64,000 bases of DNA from Limimaricola cinnabarinus (GTDB lineage Bacteria > Pseudomonadota > Alphaproteobacteria > Rhodobacterales > Rhodobacteraceae): NCBI RefSeq assembly GCF_002723615.1, contig NZ_KZ304966.1:1-64000 (forward strand). Direction: 5' to 3'. The position numbers were made by a program, and so were the translations under genes. Below are positions 26,174 to 34,824 of this stretch, one piece after another. Each line of letters opens with the position of its first letter. Positions within the stretch are counted from its first letter, which is position 1. The notes under the pieces were generated by a model. The model saw nothing but the letters and a program-made list of their open reading frames with translations. It was not told the origin of the DNA and did no database searches.

Positions 26174-26239
26174 GGCGTATTTGGAGAAAGATGAACCAGG
26201 GGAGCGCATCGCCCTCGTTCATCTTTCCATAAATACGCC
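26174..26239. repeat. inverted pair of a short interspersed repeat
   Basis: Two 23-base arms (GGCGTATTTGGAGAAAGATG plus AAC, and its reverse complement with three changes) flank a 20-base loop. The left arm is preceded by GC-rich runs (GGGGCTCCGCCCCC and GGGCCTTCGGCCC). From memory, similar elements recur between genes in Rhodobacteraceae chromosomes. The RNA would form a long hairpin after metF and could end or protect its message. No gene lies in the 196-bp gap. Confidence 0.6.
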
Positions 26240-26275
26240 CTACCCGGCCCGGACCCCGGCGCTACCCTCGGGATC

Positions 26276-27316
26276 ATGGCCGATCTTCTGACCTTCACCG
26301 ACCGGGGCATCTACTGCGAAGCGGGCGATTTTCATATCGACCCGTGGCTGCCCGTCGACCGCGCGCTCGTCACCCATGGCCATGCCGATCACGCGCATGA
26401 GGGCATGAACCGCTACCTCGCCACCGACATCGCCGCGCCGGTCATGCGGCACCGCTTGGGCGACATCTCTCTCGACACGATCCGCTATGGCGAGACGCGC
26501 ACCATCGGCGACGTCACCGTGTCGTTTCATCCGGCGGGCCACGTCCCCGGCTCGGCCCAGATCCGGGTCGAGCGCAAGGGCGAGGTCTGGGTCGCCTCGG
26601 GCGATTACAAGACCATCGACGACGGCCTCTCCACCCCGTTCGAGCCGGTGCGCTGCGACGCCTTCATCACCGAATCCACCTTCGGCCTGCCGGTGTTCAA
26701 ATGGACGCCGCAGGACGAGCTGGCGCGCGACCTCAACGCATGGTGGGCCGCCAACGCCGCCGAGGGGCGGTTTTCGCTGATCGGCTCCTATGCCTTGGGC
26801 AAGGCGCAGCGCATCCTGTCTCTGGCCGACACCTCGATCGGCCCGATCCTGACCCATGGCGCGGTCGAGAACACCAACGAGGTGCTGCGCGCCCAAGGCA
26901 TCAAGCTCCCCGACACGATCCGCGTGACGCCCGAGACCGACCTGAAATCGCTGGCGGGCGGGCTTGTCGTGGCCACGCCCTCGGGGCTGGGCGGGCCGTG
27001 GTCGCGCCGCTTCAACCTGCCGGGCAAGCCCGCCTCCACCGCCTTTGCCAGCGGCTGGATGGCGCTCAGGGGCGTCCGGCGCAGGCGGGCGGCGGATCGC
27101 GGCTTCATCATGTCGGACCATGCCGACTGGCCGGGGCTCAATTCCGCGATCCGCGAAACCGGGGCCTCCCGCATCTTCGTCACCCATGGCTATACGAGCG
27201 TCTTTCGCCGCTGGCTGGAGAGCGAGGGCTATGACGCCCATGTCGTCTCGACCGAGTATTCCGGCGAACGCATCGATGCCGAGGACGAAAGCGGCGCCGA
27301 AGGCGAGGCGGCATGA
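26276..27316 (+). CDS. ligase-associated DNA exonuclease (metallo-beta-lactamase fold)
   Basis: The 346-residue protein has the metallo-beta-lactamase/beta-CASP layout: zinc motif THGHADHAH near residue 36, GYY-like strand WVASGDYK, TESTFGLPVF, and the late SDHADWPGL and VTHGYT segments. This matches the exonuclease that in many proteobacteria is encoded beside an ATP-dependent DNA ligase. The gene overlaps the ligase start by four bases, so they form an operon for nucleic acid repair. Confidence 0.9.
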   Translation: MADLLTFTDRGIYCEAGDFHIDPWLPVDRALVTHGHADHAHEGMNRYLATDIAAPVMRHRLGDISLDTIRYGETRTIGDVTVSFHPAGHVPGSAQIRVERKGEVWVASGDYKTIDDGLSTPFEPVRCDAFITESTFGLPVFKWTPQDELARDLNAWWAANAAEGRFSLIGSYALGKAQRILSLADTSIGPILTHGAVENTNEVLRAQGIKLPDTIRVTPETDLKSLAGGLVVATPSGLGGPWSRRFNLPGKPASTAFASGWMALRGVRRRRAADRGFIMSDHADWPGLNSAIRETGASRIFVTHGYTSVFRRWLESEGYDAHVVSTEYSGERIDAEDESGAEGEAA

Positions 27317-28917
27317 AGCGCTTTGCCGAGCTGTTCCGCGCCGTCGACCAGACCACCCGCACCACCAGGAAGGTCGCGGCGATGGCCGAGTATTTCCGCG
27401 ACGCGCCCGACGCCGACAAGCTCTGGACCGTCGCGCTCTTTTCGGGCCGCCGCCCGCGCCGCACCATCACCGCGACCGTGCTGCGCGAATGGGCGGCCGA
27501 GCGGGCGGGCATTCCGCTATGGCTGTTCGAGGAAGCCTATCCCATCGTCGGCGATCTCGCCGAGACGATCTCCCTCGTCCTGCCGCCCGCCGAGGCCGAA
27601 GAGGACCGCCCGCTCAGCCACTGGATCGGCGAGATCCGCCGCCTGTCCAAGGAGGACGAGCCCGCGCGCAAGGCGGGCATCCTCGCGGCATGGGACGCGC
27701 TGGGGCCGACCGAGCGGCTTCTCTTCACCAAGCTGCTGACGGGCAGCTTCCGCGTCGGCGTCAGCCAGAAGCTGATGACCCGTGCGCTGGCGCAGGCCAC
27801 CGGGATCGACGAGGCGGAACTCACGCACCGGCTGATGGGGTCGTGGACGCCCGATGACATCTCGTGGCACGCGCTCGTCCACGAGCCCGACCCGACGGCG
27901 AGCCTGTCGCGCCCCTACCCCTTCTACCTCGCCTACCAGCTTGATGACCTGAAGGACCTCGGCGATCCCGGCGACTGGATGGCCGAGCGCAAATGGGACG
28001 GCATCCGCGGCCAGCTGATCCTGCGCGGCGGCGATCATCACCTCTGGTCGCGCGGCGAAGAGCTGATGACCGACCGCTTTCCCGAACTCGCGCGCATAAA
28101 GGATTTCCTGCCCATGGGCACGGTGATCGACGGCGAGGTGCTGGGCTGGGGCGACGAAGCGCCGCTCTCCTTCAACGCGCTGCAAAAGCGGATCGGGCGC
28201 AAGACCGTGCCGAAGAAGCTCCTGACCGAGGCGCCGGTGATCCTCATGGGCTACGACCTTCTGGAACAGGATGGCGAGGACATCCGCGCCCTGCCCTTTG
28301 CCGAGCGGCGCGCAAGGCTCGACGCGCTGGGGGCTGACCTGCCGCCCGAGGCGCCGTTCCGGCTGTCGCCGCTCGTGCCGGTCGAAAGCCTCGATCAGCT
28401 GGCCCAGGAGCGCGCGAAGTCGCGCGAGCTGATGGCCGAGGGGCTGATGCTCAAGCGCGCGGGCAGCCCCTATCTCGCGGGCCGCAAGAAGGGCGACTGG
28501 TGGAAGTGGAAGGTCGATCCGCTGACCATCGACGCGGTCATGGTCTATGCGCAGGCCGGATCGGGGCGGCGGGCCAACATGTTCACCGACTTCACCTTCG
28601 CGGTAAAGGACGGCAACGCGCTCGTCCCCTTCACCAAGGCCTATAGCGGGCTGACCGATGCCGAGTTCCGCAAGATCACCGCATGGGTGCGCAAAAACAC
28701 GCTCGAACGCTACGGGCCGGTGCGGCATGTCAAACCGGAACATGTTTTCGAGATCGGCTTCGAAGGCATCCAGCCCAGCCCGCGCCACAAATCCGGCGTC
28801 AGCTTGCGCTTTCCGCGCATGCTGCGCTGGCGCCATGACAAGCCGCTCGACGAGATCAACACGCTGGGCGACCTGAAGGACATGCTCGCCGCCTATGGAG
28901 GGAACACCACCGCATGA
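27313..28917 (+). CDS. ATP-dependent DNA ligase (bacterial LigB-like repair ligase)
   Basis: The 534-residue enzyme seals DNA nicks using ATP. The N-terminal DNA-binding domain spans about residues 1-190. The adenylation motif ERKWDGIRGQ places the nucleotide-accepting lysine at residue 227, motif III-like GTVIDGEVLGW follows, and motif V reads EGLMLKRAGSPY...WWKWKVDP. The OB-fold domain ends near residue 520 in FPRMLRWRHDK. It is the supplementary ligase of the four-gene Lhr-helicase/ligase/exonuclease/phosphoesterase set; only ligase and exonuclease are here. Both ends overlap neighbours by ATGA. Confidence 0.94.
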   Translation: MKRFAELFRAVDQTTRTTRKVAAMAEYFRDAPDADKLWTVALFSGRRPRRTITATVLREWAAERAGIPLWLFEEAYPIVGDLAETISLVLPPAEAEEDRPLSHWIGEIRRLSKEDEPARKAGILAAWDALGPTERLLFTKLLTGSFRVGVSQKLMTRALAQATGIDEAELTHRLMGSWTPDDISWHALVHEPDPTASLSRPYPFYLAYQLDDLKDLGDPGDWMAERKWDGIRGQLILRGGDHHLWSRGEELMTDRFPELARIKDFLPMGTVIDGEVLGWGDEAPLSFNALQKRIGRKTVPKKLLTEAPVILMGYDLLEQDGEDIRALPFAERRARLDALGADLPPEAPFRLSPLVPVESLDQLAQERAKSRELMAEGLMLKRAGSPYLAGRKKGDWWKWKVDPLTIDAVMVYAQAGSGRRANMFTDFTFAVKDGNALVPFTKAYSGLTDAEFRKITAWVRKNTLERYGPVRHVKPEHVFEIGFEGIQPSPRHKSGVSLRFPRMLRWRHDKPLDEINTLGDLKDMLAAYGGNTTA

Positions 28918-29993
28918 GACAGGCCATCGCCGTGATCGCGGGCATCCTGCTCGCCTTGCTCTGCATCGCATCGCTGCTGCCGCTGGTGGAGACCGACACC
29001 TGGTGGATCCGCTATCTCGATTTCCCGCGCATGCAGTTCGCCGCCGGGATCGTGCTGGCCTGGGTCATCATGGCCGCTCTCGGCGGCATCGGCCACGGCG
29101 CGGCGCGCTGGCTCACCGTGCTGGCCATCGCCGCGCTGGCCTATCATGGCTGGCGGCTCTGGCCCTACCAGCCCATGGCCGCGAAGATGGACCCCGGCAC
29201 CGCCACATGCGCGCCCGAAGACCGGATCAGCGTGCTTGTCGCCAATGTGCAGCGCTCCAACCGGCAGGCCGATGAAGTCATCGCGCTGGCCCGCGCGCAG
29301 GACCCGGACCTGTTCCTGGTGCTGGAAACCAATGGCTGGTGGGACGAGGCGCTGCAGGCGCTCGATGCCGATTACGCCCATCACATCCAGGACATCCCCT
29401 CCGACGCGACCTATTACGGCATGCATGTCTTCTCGCGCCATCCCTTCGCCAGCAGCGAGATGCGCTATCCCTTCGGCGCCGACACGCCGCTCTTCGACGG
29501 GGTGCTCGATCATCCCGCCGGGCAGATCCGCGTCTTCGGCCTGCATCCGCGCCCGCCGCATTACTTCCAGCCCTCCACCCTGCGCGACGCGACCATGCTG
29601 CAAGCCGCGATCGAGGCGCGCGACGAGACGCGGCCGACGCTGCTCGCCGGCGATTTCAACGCCGCCCCCTGGGAGCGCACCGCCCGCCGCACCCTGCGGC
29701 TGGGAGAGCTGATCGACCCGCGCGCCGGGCGCGGGCCGATGGTCAGCTTCGACGCCAATTCCTGGTGGATGAAATGGCCGCTCGACCAGATCCTCTGGAC
29801 CCGGGGGCTGGCCATGGCCGATTTCGCCGTGCTGCCCGGCATCGGCTCGGATCATTACCCGCTGCGCGCCGATCTGTGCCTCGCGCAGGCGCCCGGGCAG
29901 CGGCTCGTGCCCGCGCGCGAGGACGATCCCGCCGAGGCGGAGGCCACGCTGGAGAAGGCCCGCGCCATGCGCGACGACGCCTTTGACGGCTGA
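28914..29993 (+). CDS. membrane-anchored endonuclease/exonuclease/phosphatase family protein
   Basis: The 359-residue protein has about three N-terminal membrane helices (residues 5-25, 42-62 and 66-85). An EEP catalytic domain follows, with LVANVQRSNRQ, VLETNGWW (catalytic Glu), GLHPRPPH, LLAGDFNAAPWE and GSDHYPLRAD. The domain probably faces the periplasm. The ATGA overlap with the ligase gene suggests coexpression, but family members can act on DNA, nucleotides or lipid phosphates, so a repair role is uncertain. Confidence 0.88.
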   Translation: MRQAIAVIAGILLALLCIASLLPLVETDTWWIRYLDFPRMQFAAGIVLAWVIMAALGGIGHGAARWLTVLAIAALAYHGWRLWPYQPMAAKMDPGTATCAPEDRISVLVANVQRSNRQADEVIALARAQDPDLFLVLETNGWWDEALQALDADYAHHIQDIPSDATYYGMHVFSRHPFASSEMRYPFGADTPLFDGVLDHPAGQIRVFGLHPRPPHYFQPSTLRDATMLQAAIEARDETRPTLLAGDFNAAPWERTARRTLRLGELIDPRAGRGPMVSFDANSWWMKWPLDQILWTRGLAMADFAVLPGIGSDHYPLRADLCLAQAPGQRLVPAREDDPAEAEATLEKARAMRDDAFDG

Positions 29994-30071
29994 GCGCGCC
30001 GCGACGGGTTGAGCCGCCCCGCCACCGACCATATCTTTTGCCTCCGTGATACCCGAACAGAAGGCTCATCC

Positions 30072-31889
30072 ATGACCCAGACCCCCCGCTTCGACGCCGC
30101 GACCGAGACCGGGGGCCGCCCCTTGGGCAACCTGCCGGAATGGGACCTGACCGATCTCTACCCCGCGCCTGATTCAGCCGAGATCAAGAACGACATCGAC
30201 TGGCTGGAGCAATCCTGCGCCGAATTCGCCGAGGATTACGAGGGCAAGCTCGCCACGCTCGACGCGGGCGGCCTGCTGGAAGCGGTGCAGCGCTACGAGC
30301 GGATCGACATCGTCGCCGGGCGGATCATGTCCTATGCGGGGCTGCGCTACTACCAGGAGACCACCGACGCCGAACGCGCCAAGTTCATGTCGGACTGCCA
30401 GGACCGGATCACCGCCTATACCACGCCGCTCGTCTTCTACGGGCTGGAATTCAACCGGCTCGACGAGGACCACCTCGAAACCCTGCTCGGCCAGAGCCAG
30501 GAGCTGAACCGCTACCGCCCCGTCTTCGAGCGGATGCGCGCGATGAAGCCCTACCAGCTCTCCGATGAGCTGGAGAAGTTCCTGCACGACCAGTCGAGCG
30601 TCGGTGCCGCCGCCTGGAACAAGGTGTTCGACGAGACCATCGCCGGCCTGACCTTCACCGTCGATGGCGAGGAGCTCGGCATCGAGGGCACGCTCAACCT
30701 GCTGACCGAGCAGGACCGCACCAAGCGCGAGGCCGCAACGCTCGAGCTGGCGCGGGTGTTCAAGACCCAGATCCGGCTGTTTGCGCGCATCCACAACACG
30801 CTCGCCAAGGACAAGGAGATCGAGGATCGCTGGCGCGGCATGCCGACGCCGCAGACCGGGCGGCACCTTGCCAACCATGTCGAGCCCGAGGTGGTCGAGG
30901 CGCTGCGCGACGCGGTGGTCGCGGCCTATCCGCGGCTGTCGCACCGCTATTACGAGCTCAAGGCCAAGTGGCTCGGTCTCGACCGGATGCAGGTCTGGGA
31001 CCGCAACGCGCCGCTGCCGATGGAGACCGACCGCATCGTCGGCTGGGACGAGGCGCGCGCCATGGTCGAGGAGGCTTACGGCGACTTCGACCCGCGCATG
31101 GCCGAGCTGGCCAAGCCCTTCTTCGACGAGGGCTGGACCGATGCGGCGGTGAAGCCGGGCAAGGCGCCGGGCGCCTTCGCGCATCCCACCGTCTCGACCG
31201 TGCATCCCTACGTGATGCTGAACTACCTCGGAAAGCCGCGCGACGTGATGACGCTGGCGCATGAGCTGGGCCACGGCGTCCACCAGCGCCTCGCCGCCGG
31301 GCAAGGCGAGCTTCTCTCCTCCACCCCGCTGACGCTGGCGGAGACGGCGAGCGTGTTCGGCGAGATGCTGACCTTCCGCAAGCTGCTCGACAAGGCCAAG
31401 GACCAGAACGAGCGCAAGGTGCTCTTGGCGGGCAAGGTCGAGGACATGATCAACACGGTCGTGCGCCAGATCGCCTTCTATGATTTCGAGTGCAAGCTGC
31501 ACGCGGCCCGCGCGCAGGGCGAGCTGACGCCGGACGACATCGACGCGCTGTGGATGAGCGTTCAGGCCGAGAGCCTCGGGCCGATCTTCGATTTCGCGCC
31601 GGGCTATGAGAGCTTCTGGGCCTATATCCCGCACTTCGTGCATTCGCCCTTCTACGTCTATGCCTATGCCTTCGGCGACGGGCTCGTGAACGCGCTCTAC
31701 GCGGTCTACGAGGAGGGCGGCGAGGACTTCCAGGAAAAGTATTTCGAGATGCTGAAAGCGGGTGGCTCGAAGCATCACAAGGAGCTTCTGGCACCCTTCG
31801 GCCTCGATGCCTCGGACCCGGCCTTCTGGGATAAGGGGCTGTCGATGATCGAGGGGATGATCGACGAGCTGGAGAAGATGGAGGGCTGA
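30072..31889 (+). CDS. pepF: M3 family oligoendopeptidase F
   Basis: The 605-residue zinc peptidase has the active site TLAHELGHGVHQRL, with the third ligand glutamate in LAETASVFGEML. The N-terminal LPEWDLTDLYPAPDS is diagnostic of the PepF/M3B group. It degrades oligopeptides in the cytosol. The start at 30072 matches the family; the frame extends upstream without coding character. A strong hairpin follows the stop. Confidence 0.95.
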   Translation: MTQTPRFDAATETGGRPLGNLPEWDLTDLYPAPDSAEIKNDIDWLEQSCAEFAEDYEGKLATLDAGGLLEAVQRYERIDIVAGRIMSYAGLRYYQETTDAERAKFMSDCQDRITAYTTPLVFYGLEFNRLDEDHLETLLGQSQELNRYRPVFERMRAMKPYQLSDELEKFLHDQSSVGAAAWNKVFDETIAGLTFTVDGEELGIEGTLNLLTEQDRTKREAATLELARVFKTQIRLFARIHNTLAKDKEIEDRWRGMPTPQTGRHLANHVEPEVVEALRDAVVAAYPRLSHRYYELKAKWLGLDRMQVWDRNAPLPMETDRIVGWDEARAMVEEAYGDFDPRMAELAKPFFDEGWTDAAVKPGKAPGAFAHPTVSTVHPYVMLNYLGKPRDVMTLAHELGHGVHQRLAAGQGELLSSTPLTLAETASVFGEMLTFRKLLDKAKDQNERKVLLAGKVEDMINTVVRQIAFYDFECKLHAARAQGELTPDDIDALWMSVQAESLGPIFDFAPGYESFWAYIPHFVHSPFYVYAYAFGDGLVNALYAVYEEGGEDFQEKYFEMLKAGGSKHHKELLAPFGLDASDPAFWDKGLSMIEGMIDELEKMEG

Positions 31890-31913
31890 GGCCCTTCGAT
31901 CACCGAAAAGGGC

Positions 31914-31940
31914 GGGCCGGGCCTCCATGAGGCCCGGCCC
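31914..31940 (+). terminator. hairpin after pepF
   Basis: A perfect 11-bp stem (GGGCCGGGCCT with AGGCCCGGCCC) and a 5-base loop is followed by GTTTCCG. It lies between the convergent pepF gene and the NAD(P)-binding protein gene and probably ends both transcripts. Confidence 0.75.
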
Positions 31941-31954
31941 GTTTCCGTCGTGGC

Positions 31955-32656
31955 CTAGGCCAGCATTTCCTTGACCACCTCGAAGGACGAGCTCAGCTCC
32001 TCGGCCTCGGGCCGGGCGATGGCCGGGGTCTGGCGCGACCATTCGCCCGTCACGGCGCAATGCAGCATGAAATGCGCCAGATCGGCGTGACGGGTGCGGA
32101 TCAGCTCCTCGGGGATCACGTCGGGCACCACCACGTAATCGGCGGTCAGCGGCTCGGGCAGGAGCCAGCCGGGGCGCACGGCGGTCCAGTCGAGCGGGCT
32201 GGCGCGCAGCATCTCCTCCATCTCGCCCATCTGGTGCAGCACCCGGGTCAGCGCCGGGATGGCCGTGGTGCGAAACAGCAGCGGCCCGCGATCATGGGTG
32301 ACGACGAAGCTCGCCGAGATGGTCACCAGCCGTGAGACGCCGCGCGCCTGCATCGCGTCGATCAGCTTGCGCGTGCCGGTGGTGTAAAGCGGCGGCGGGT
32401 CCATCAGCGTCGCCGGATCGCCCGGCACGCCCAGCGCCGAGATCACCGCATCGACGCCCTCCACGATCGGCCCGAGATCGTCCTCGATCACGTTCGCCGT
32501 CACCCGCTCGACATTATGGCCCGCGGGCGGGGCGTCGTCGGGCCATTTCATCTCGGCGGCGCGGACATGGTGGCCCTGCGCCACCGCCTGCTTCACGACC
32601 TCCCGGCCCGTCACGCCATGCGCGCCGAGCACGAGGATCTTCTTGGGATCGGACAT
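31955..32656 (-). CDS. NAD(P)-binding Rossmann-fold (NmrA-like) protein
   Basis: The 233-residue protein is an atypical short-chain dehydrogenase. It begins MSDPKKILVLGAHGVTGREVVKQAV with the dinucleotide-binding GxxGxxG variant, then VDAVISALGVPGD and RLVTISASFVV, and WTAVRPGWLL in place of a full YxxxK site. Such proteins usually bind NADPH and act as reductases or sensors. The start at 32656 is set by GGAGG. Substrate unknown. Confidence 0.85.
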   Translation of the reverse strand: MSDPKKILVLGAHGVTGREVVKQAVAQGHHVRAAEMKWPDDAPPAGHNVERVTANVIEDDLGPIVEGVDAVISALGVPGDPATLMDPPPLYTTGTRKLIDAMQARGVSRLVTISASFVVTHDRGPLLFRTTAIPALTRVLHQMGEMEEMLRASPLDWTAVRPGWLLPEPLTADYVVVPDVIPEELIRTRHADLAHFMLHCAVTGEWSRQTPAIARPEAEELSSSFEVVKEMLA

Positions 32657-32701
32657 CGCGGTTGCCTCCGGTTCTGTTCGCCGGATCAACCACCCATCCG
32701 C

Positions 32702-33673
32702 TCAGCCGTTCCCGCCCGCCGCATAGACCATGTCGATCATCGCCTGCGTGCCGCGGCTGAATTCCAGCGGGCAGGCATAGGCCGCGCCATGGATGGCGGC
32801 GGTGAAGGCCTCGACCTGCAGCTTGTAGTGATCGATCCCCGGCCAGCGCTCATGCACCACGCGCTTGCCCTCGGTCTCCAGCGTCATCTCGGCCTGGCCG
32901 AAGGTGTTGGCGTTGAACGGGCAGAGCATCTTCAACACGCCCTCATCGCCGTGAAACGTCACCTCCTGGCGCGGGAAGAGCCGCATGGAGACCATGCCGG
33001 AATAGTCGAAGCTCTCGAAATCCGCCGCGACCTGCGCATAGACGTCGACGCCGTTCTCGTAGCGGATATTGGCATGGCGGATCGCCACCGGCTCCTGCCC
33101 CGTCACGAAGCGCACCGAGCCGAAGGCATAGACGCCGATATCGGGCAACCCGCCGCCGCCGGTTTCGGGCTTGTTGCGGATATTGCCCGTTTCGGTGTTG
33201 TTGAAGCTGAACGCCGCCTCGACATGGCGCAGCTTGCCGATCGCGCCGCCCTGCACCAGCTCGCGCGCGCGGATCCATTGCGGGTGATGCACGATCATGT
33301 AGGCCTCGGCCGCCATCAGCCCGGTGGCGTCGCGCCTAGCGATCACCGCGTCGAACTCGGAGGCCTTCATGGCGAGCGGCTTTTCGCACAGCACATGCTT
33401 GCCCGCGTCGAGCGCCTTCAGCGTCCATTCGACATGCATGGCGTTGGGCAGCGGGATATAGACCGCGTCGATCTCCGCATCGTCGAGCAGCGCCTGGTAG
33501 TCGGCATGGACGCGCAGCCGCGGCTGGAAGGCGCGGAAGGGCGCGGCCTTGTCCGGCGAGGAAGTGGCCAGCGCCGCCAGCTCGGAGCCTTCGGCGGAAT
33601 GGATCGCGCGGGCCATGGCGCCCAGCGCGAATTTCGAGGCGCCAAGGACGCCCCAGCGGATCGGTTCACTCAT
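32702..33673 (-). CDS. Gfo/Idh/MocA family oxidoreductase
   Basis: The 323-residue protein has an N-terminal Rossmann domain (IRWGVLGASKFALGAMARAI), the family motif GKHVLCEKPLAM with catalytic lysine, and the second-domain signature EAYMIVHHPQW and GGGGLPDIGVYA. It oxidises or reduces a sugar, inositol or related pyranoside with NAD(P); the substrate is not evident. Read in the coding direction, a small hairpin overlaps the region just before its ribosome binding site. Confidence 0.93.
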   Translation of the reverse strand: MSEPIRWGVLGASKFALGAMARAIHSAEGSELAALATSSPDKAAPFRAFQPRLRVHADYQALLDDAEIDAVYIPLPNAMHVEWTLKALDAGKHVLCEKPLAMKASEFDAVIARRDATGLMAAEAYMIVHHPQWIRARELVQGGAIGKLRHVEAAFSFNNTETGNIRNKPETGGGGLPDIGVYAFGSVRFVTGQEPVAIRHANIRYENGVDVYAQVAADFESFDYSGMVSMRLFPRQEVTFHGDEGVLKMLCPFNANTFGQAEMTLETEGKRVVHERWPGIDHYKLQVEAFTAAIHGAAYACPLEFSRGTQAMIDMVYAAGGNG

Positions 33674-33701
33674 TTTCGGTCTTTCCCTCGCTGCGGGAAA
33701 G

Positions 33702-33732
33702 AAAAAACCCCTCCCCGTTTGCGGGGAAGGGT
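33702..33732 (-). terminator. rho-independent terminator of rpoH
   Basis: On the minus strand CCCTTCCCCG-CAAA-CGGGGAGGGG forms a stem of about ten pairs and is followed directly by TTTTTTC. It lies 27 bases after the rpoH stop and before the next minus-strand gene. Confidence 0.85.
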
Positions 33733-33758
33733 AATCATCGCGGGCCGGAGTGCAACGC

Positions 33759-34658
33759 TCAGGCGTTTTCGAGCATGCCGCGCTCGCGCGCCAGCTCCTG
33801 CATCCGCTTTTGCAGCTTCTCGAAGGCGCGCACCTCGATCTGGCGGATCCGCTCGCGGCTCACCTCGTACTGGCCGGACAATTCCTCAAGCGTCACCGCC
33901 TCGTCCTGCAGCCGCCGCTGCACGAGGATGTCGCGTTCGCGGTCGTTGAGCACGCCCATCGCCTCGGCCATCAGCTCGCGCCGCGCGTCGAGCTCGTCGC
34001 GCTCCTCGTAATCGGTGGCCTGGTCGGCGCTGTCGTCTTCGAGCCAGTCCTGCCACTGGGTGGCGCTGTCGGCATCCGAGCCGACCATGGCGTTGAGCGA
34101 GGCGTCGCCGCCCGACATGCGCCGGTTCATCGAGACGACCTCGTCCTCGGTCACGCCCAGATCGGTGGCGATCTGCTTGACGTTCTCGGGCCGCAGGTCG
34201 CCCTCCTCCAGCGCGCCGAGCCGGGCCTTGGCCTTGCGCAGGTTGAAGAACAGCTTCTTCTGGCCCGAGGTGGTGCCGAGCTTGACCATCGACCAAGAGC
34301 GCAGCACGTATTCCTGGATCGAGGCGCGGATCCACCACATCGCGTAGGTGGCGAGGCGGAAGCCCTTTTCGGGGTCGAACTTCTTGACCGCCTGCATCAG
34401 GCCGACATTGGCCTCGGAGATGACCTCGGCCTGCGGCAGGCCGTAGCCGCGATAGCCCATGGCGATCTTGGCGGCGAGCCGCAGATGCGAGGTGACGAGC
34501 TGGTGCGCGGCACCCGCATCCTCGTGATCGACCCAGCGCTTGGCCAGCATGTATTCCTGCTCGGGCTCCAGCATCGGGAACTTGCGGATTTCCTGCAGGT
34601 AACGGTTCAGCCCCTGCTCCGGCGACGGGGCGGGAAGATTCGTATAGGTCTCTGCCAT
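33759..34658 (-). CDS. rpoH: RNA polymerase heat-shock sigma factor (sigma-32)
   Basis: The 299-residue sigma factor has region 2 (HQLVTSHLRLAAKIAMGYRGYG, the FDPEKGFRLATYAMWWIRASI core-binding and -10 reading part), the RpoH box (SGQKKLFFNLRKAKARLG) and region 4 (EELSGQYEVSRERIRQIEVRAFEKL). The RpoH box is specific to heat-shock factors. AAGGAGGGG precedes the ATG at 34658. The order often carries a second rpoH elsewhere. Confidence 0.97.
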   Translation of the reverse strand: MAETYTNLPAPSPEQGLNRYLQEIRKFPMLEPEQEYMLAKRWVDHEDAGAAHQLVTSHLRLAAKIAMGYRGYGLPQAEVISEANVGLMQAVKKFDPEKGFRLATYAMWWIRASIQEYVLRSWSMVKLGTTSGQKKLFFNLRKAKARLGALEEGDLRPENVKQIATDLGVTEDEVVSMNRRMSGGDASLNAMVGSDADSATQWQDWLEDDSADQATDYEERDELDARRELMAEAMGVLNDRERDILVQRRLQDEAVTLEELSGQYEVSRERIRQIEVRAFEKLQKRMQELARERGMLENA

Positions 34659-34824
34659 GGGCCCCTCCTTTCGGATGTCTCTTGGACGCTCAGCGATACG
34701 GGTTCGGCGCCTGCCGGGCAAGCGCCCCTATCGCAACATGCTTGTGCAATGATGAACCCTCCGCCTCCCCGATACGAGAGAGCACGCGAGCGGCTCGATC
34801 ATATGTGAATTTCGTTACGCCCCT

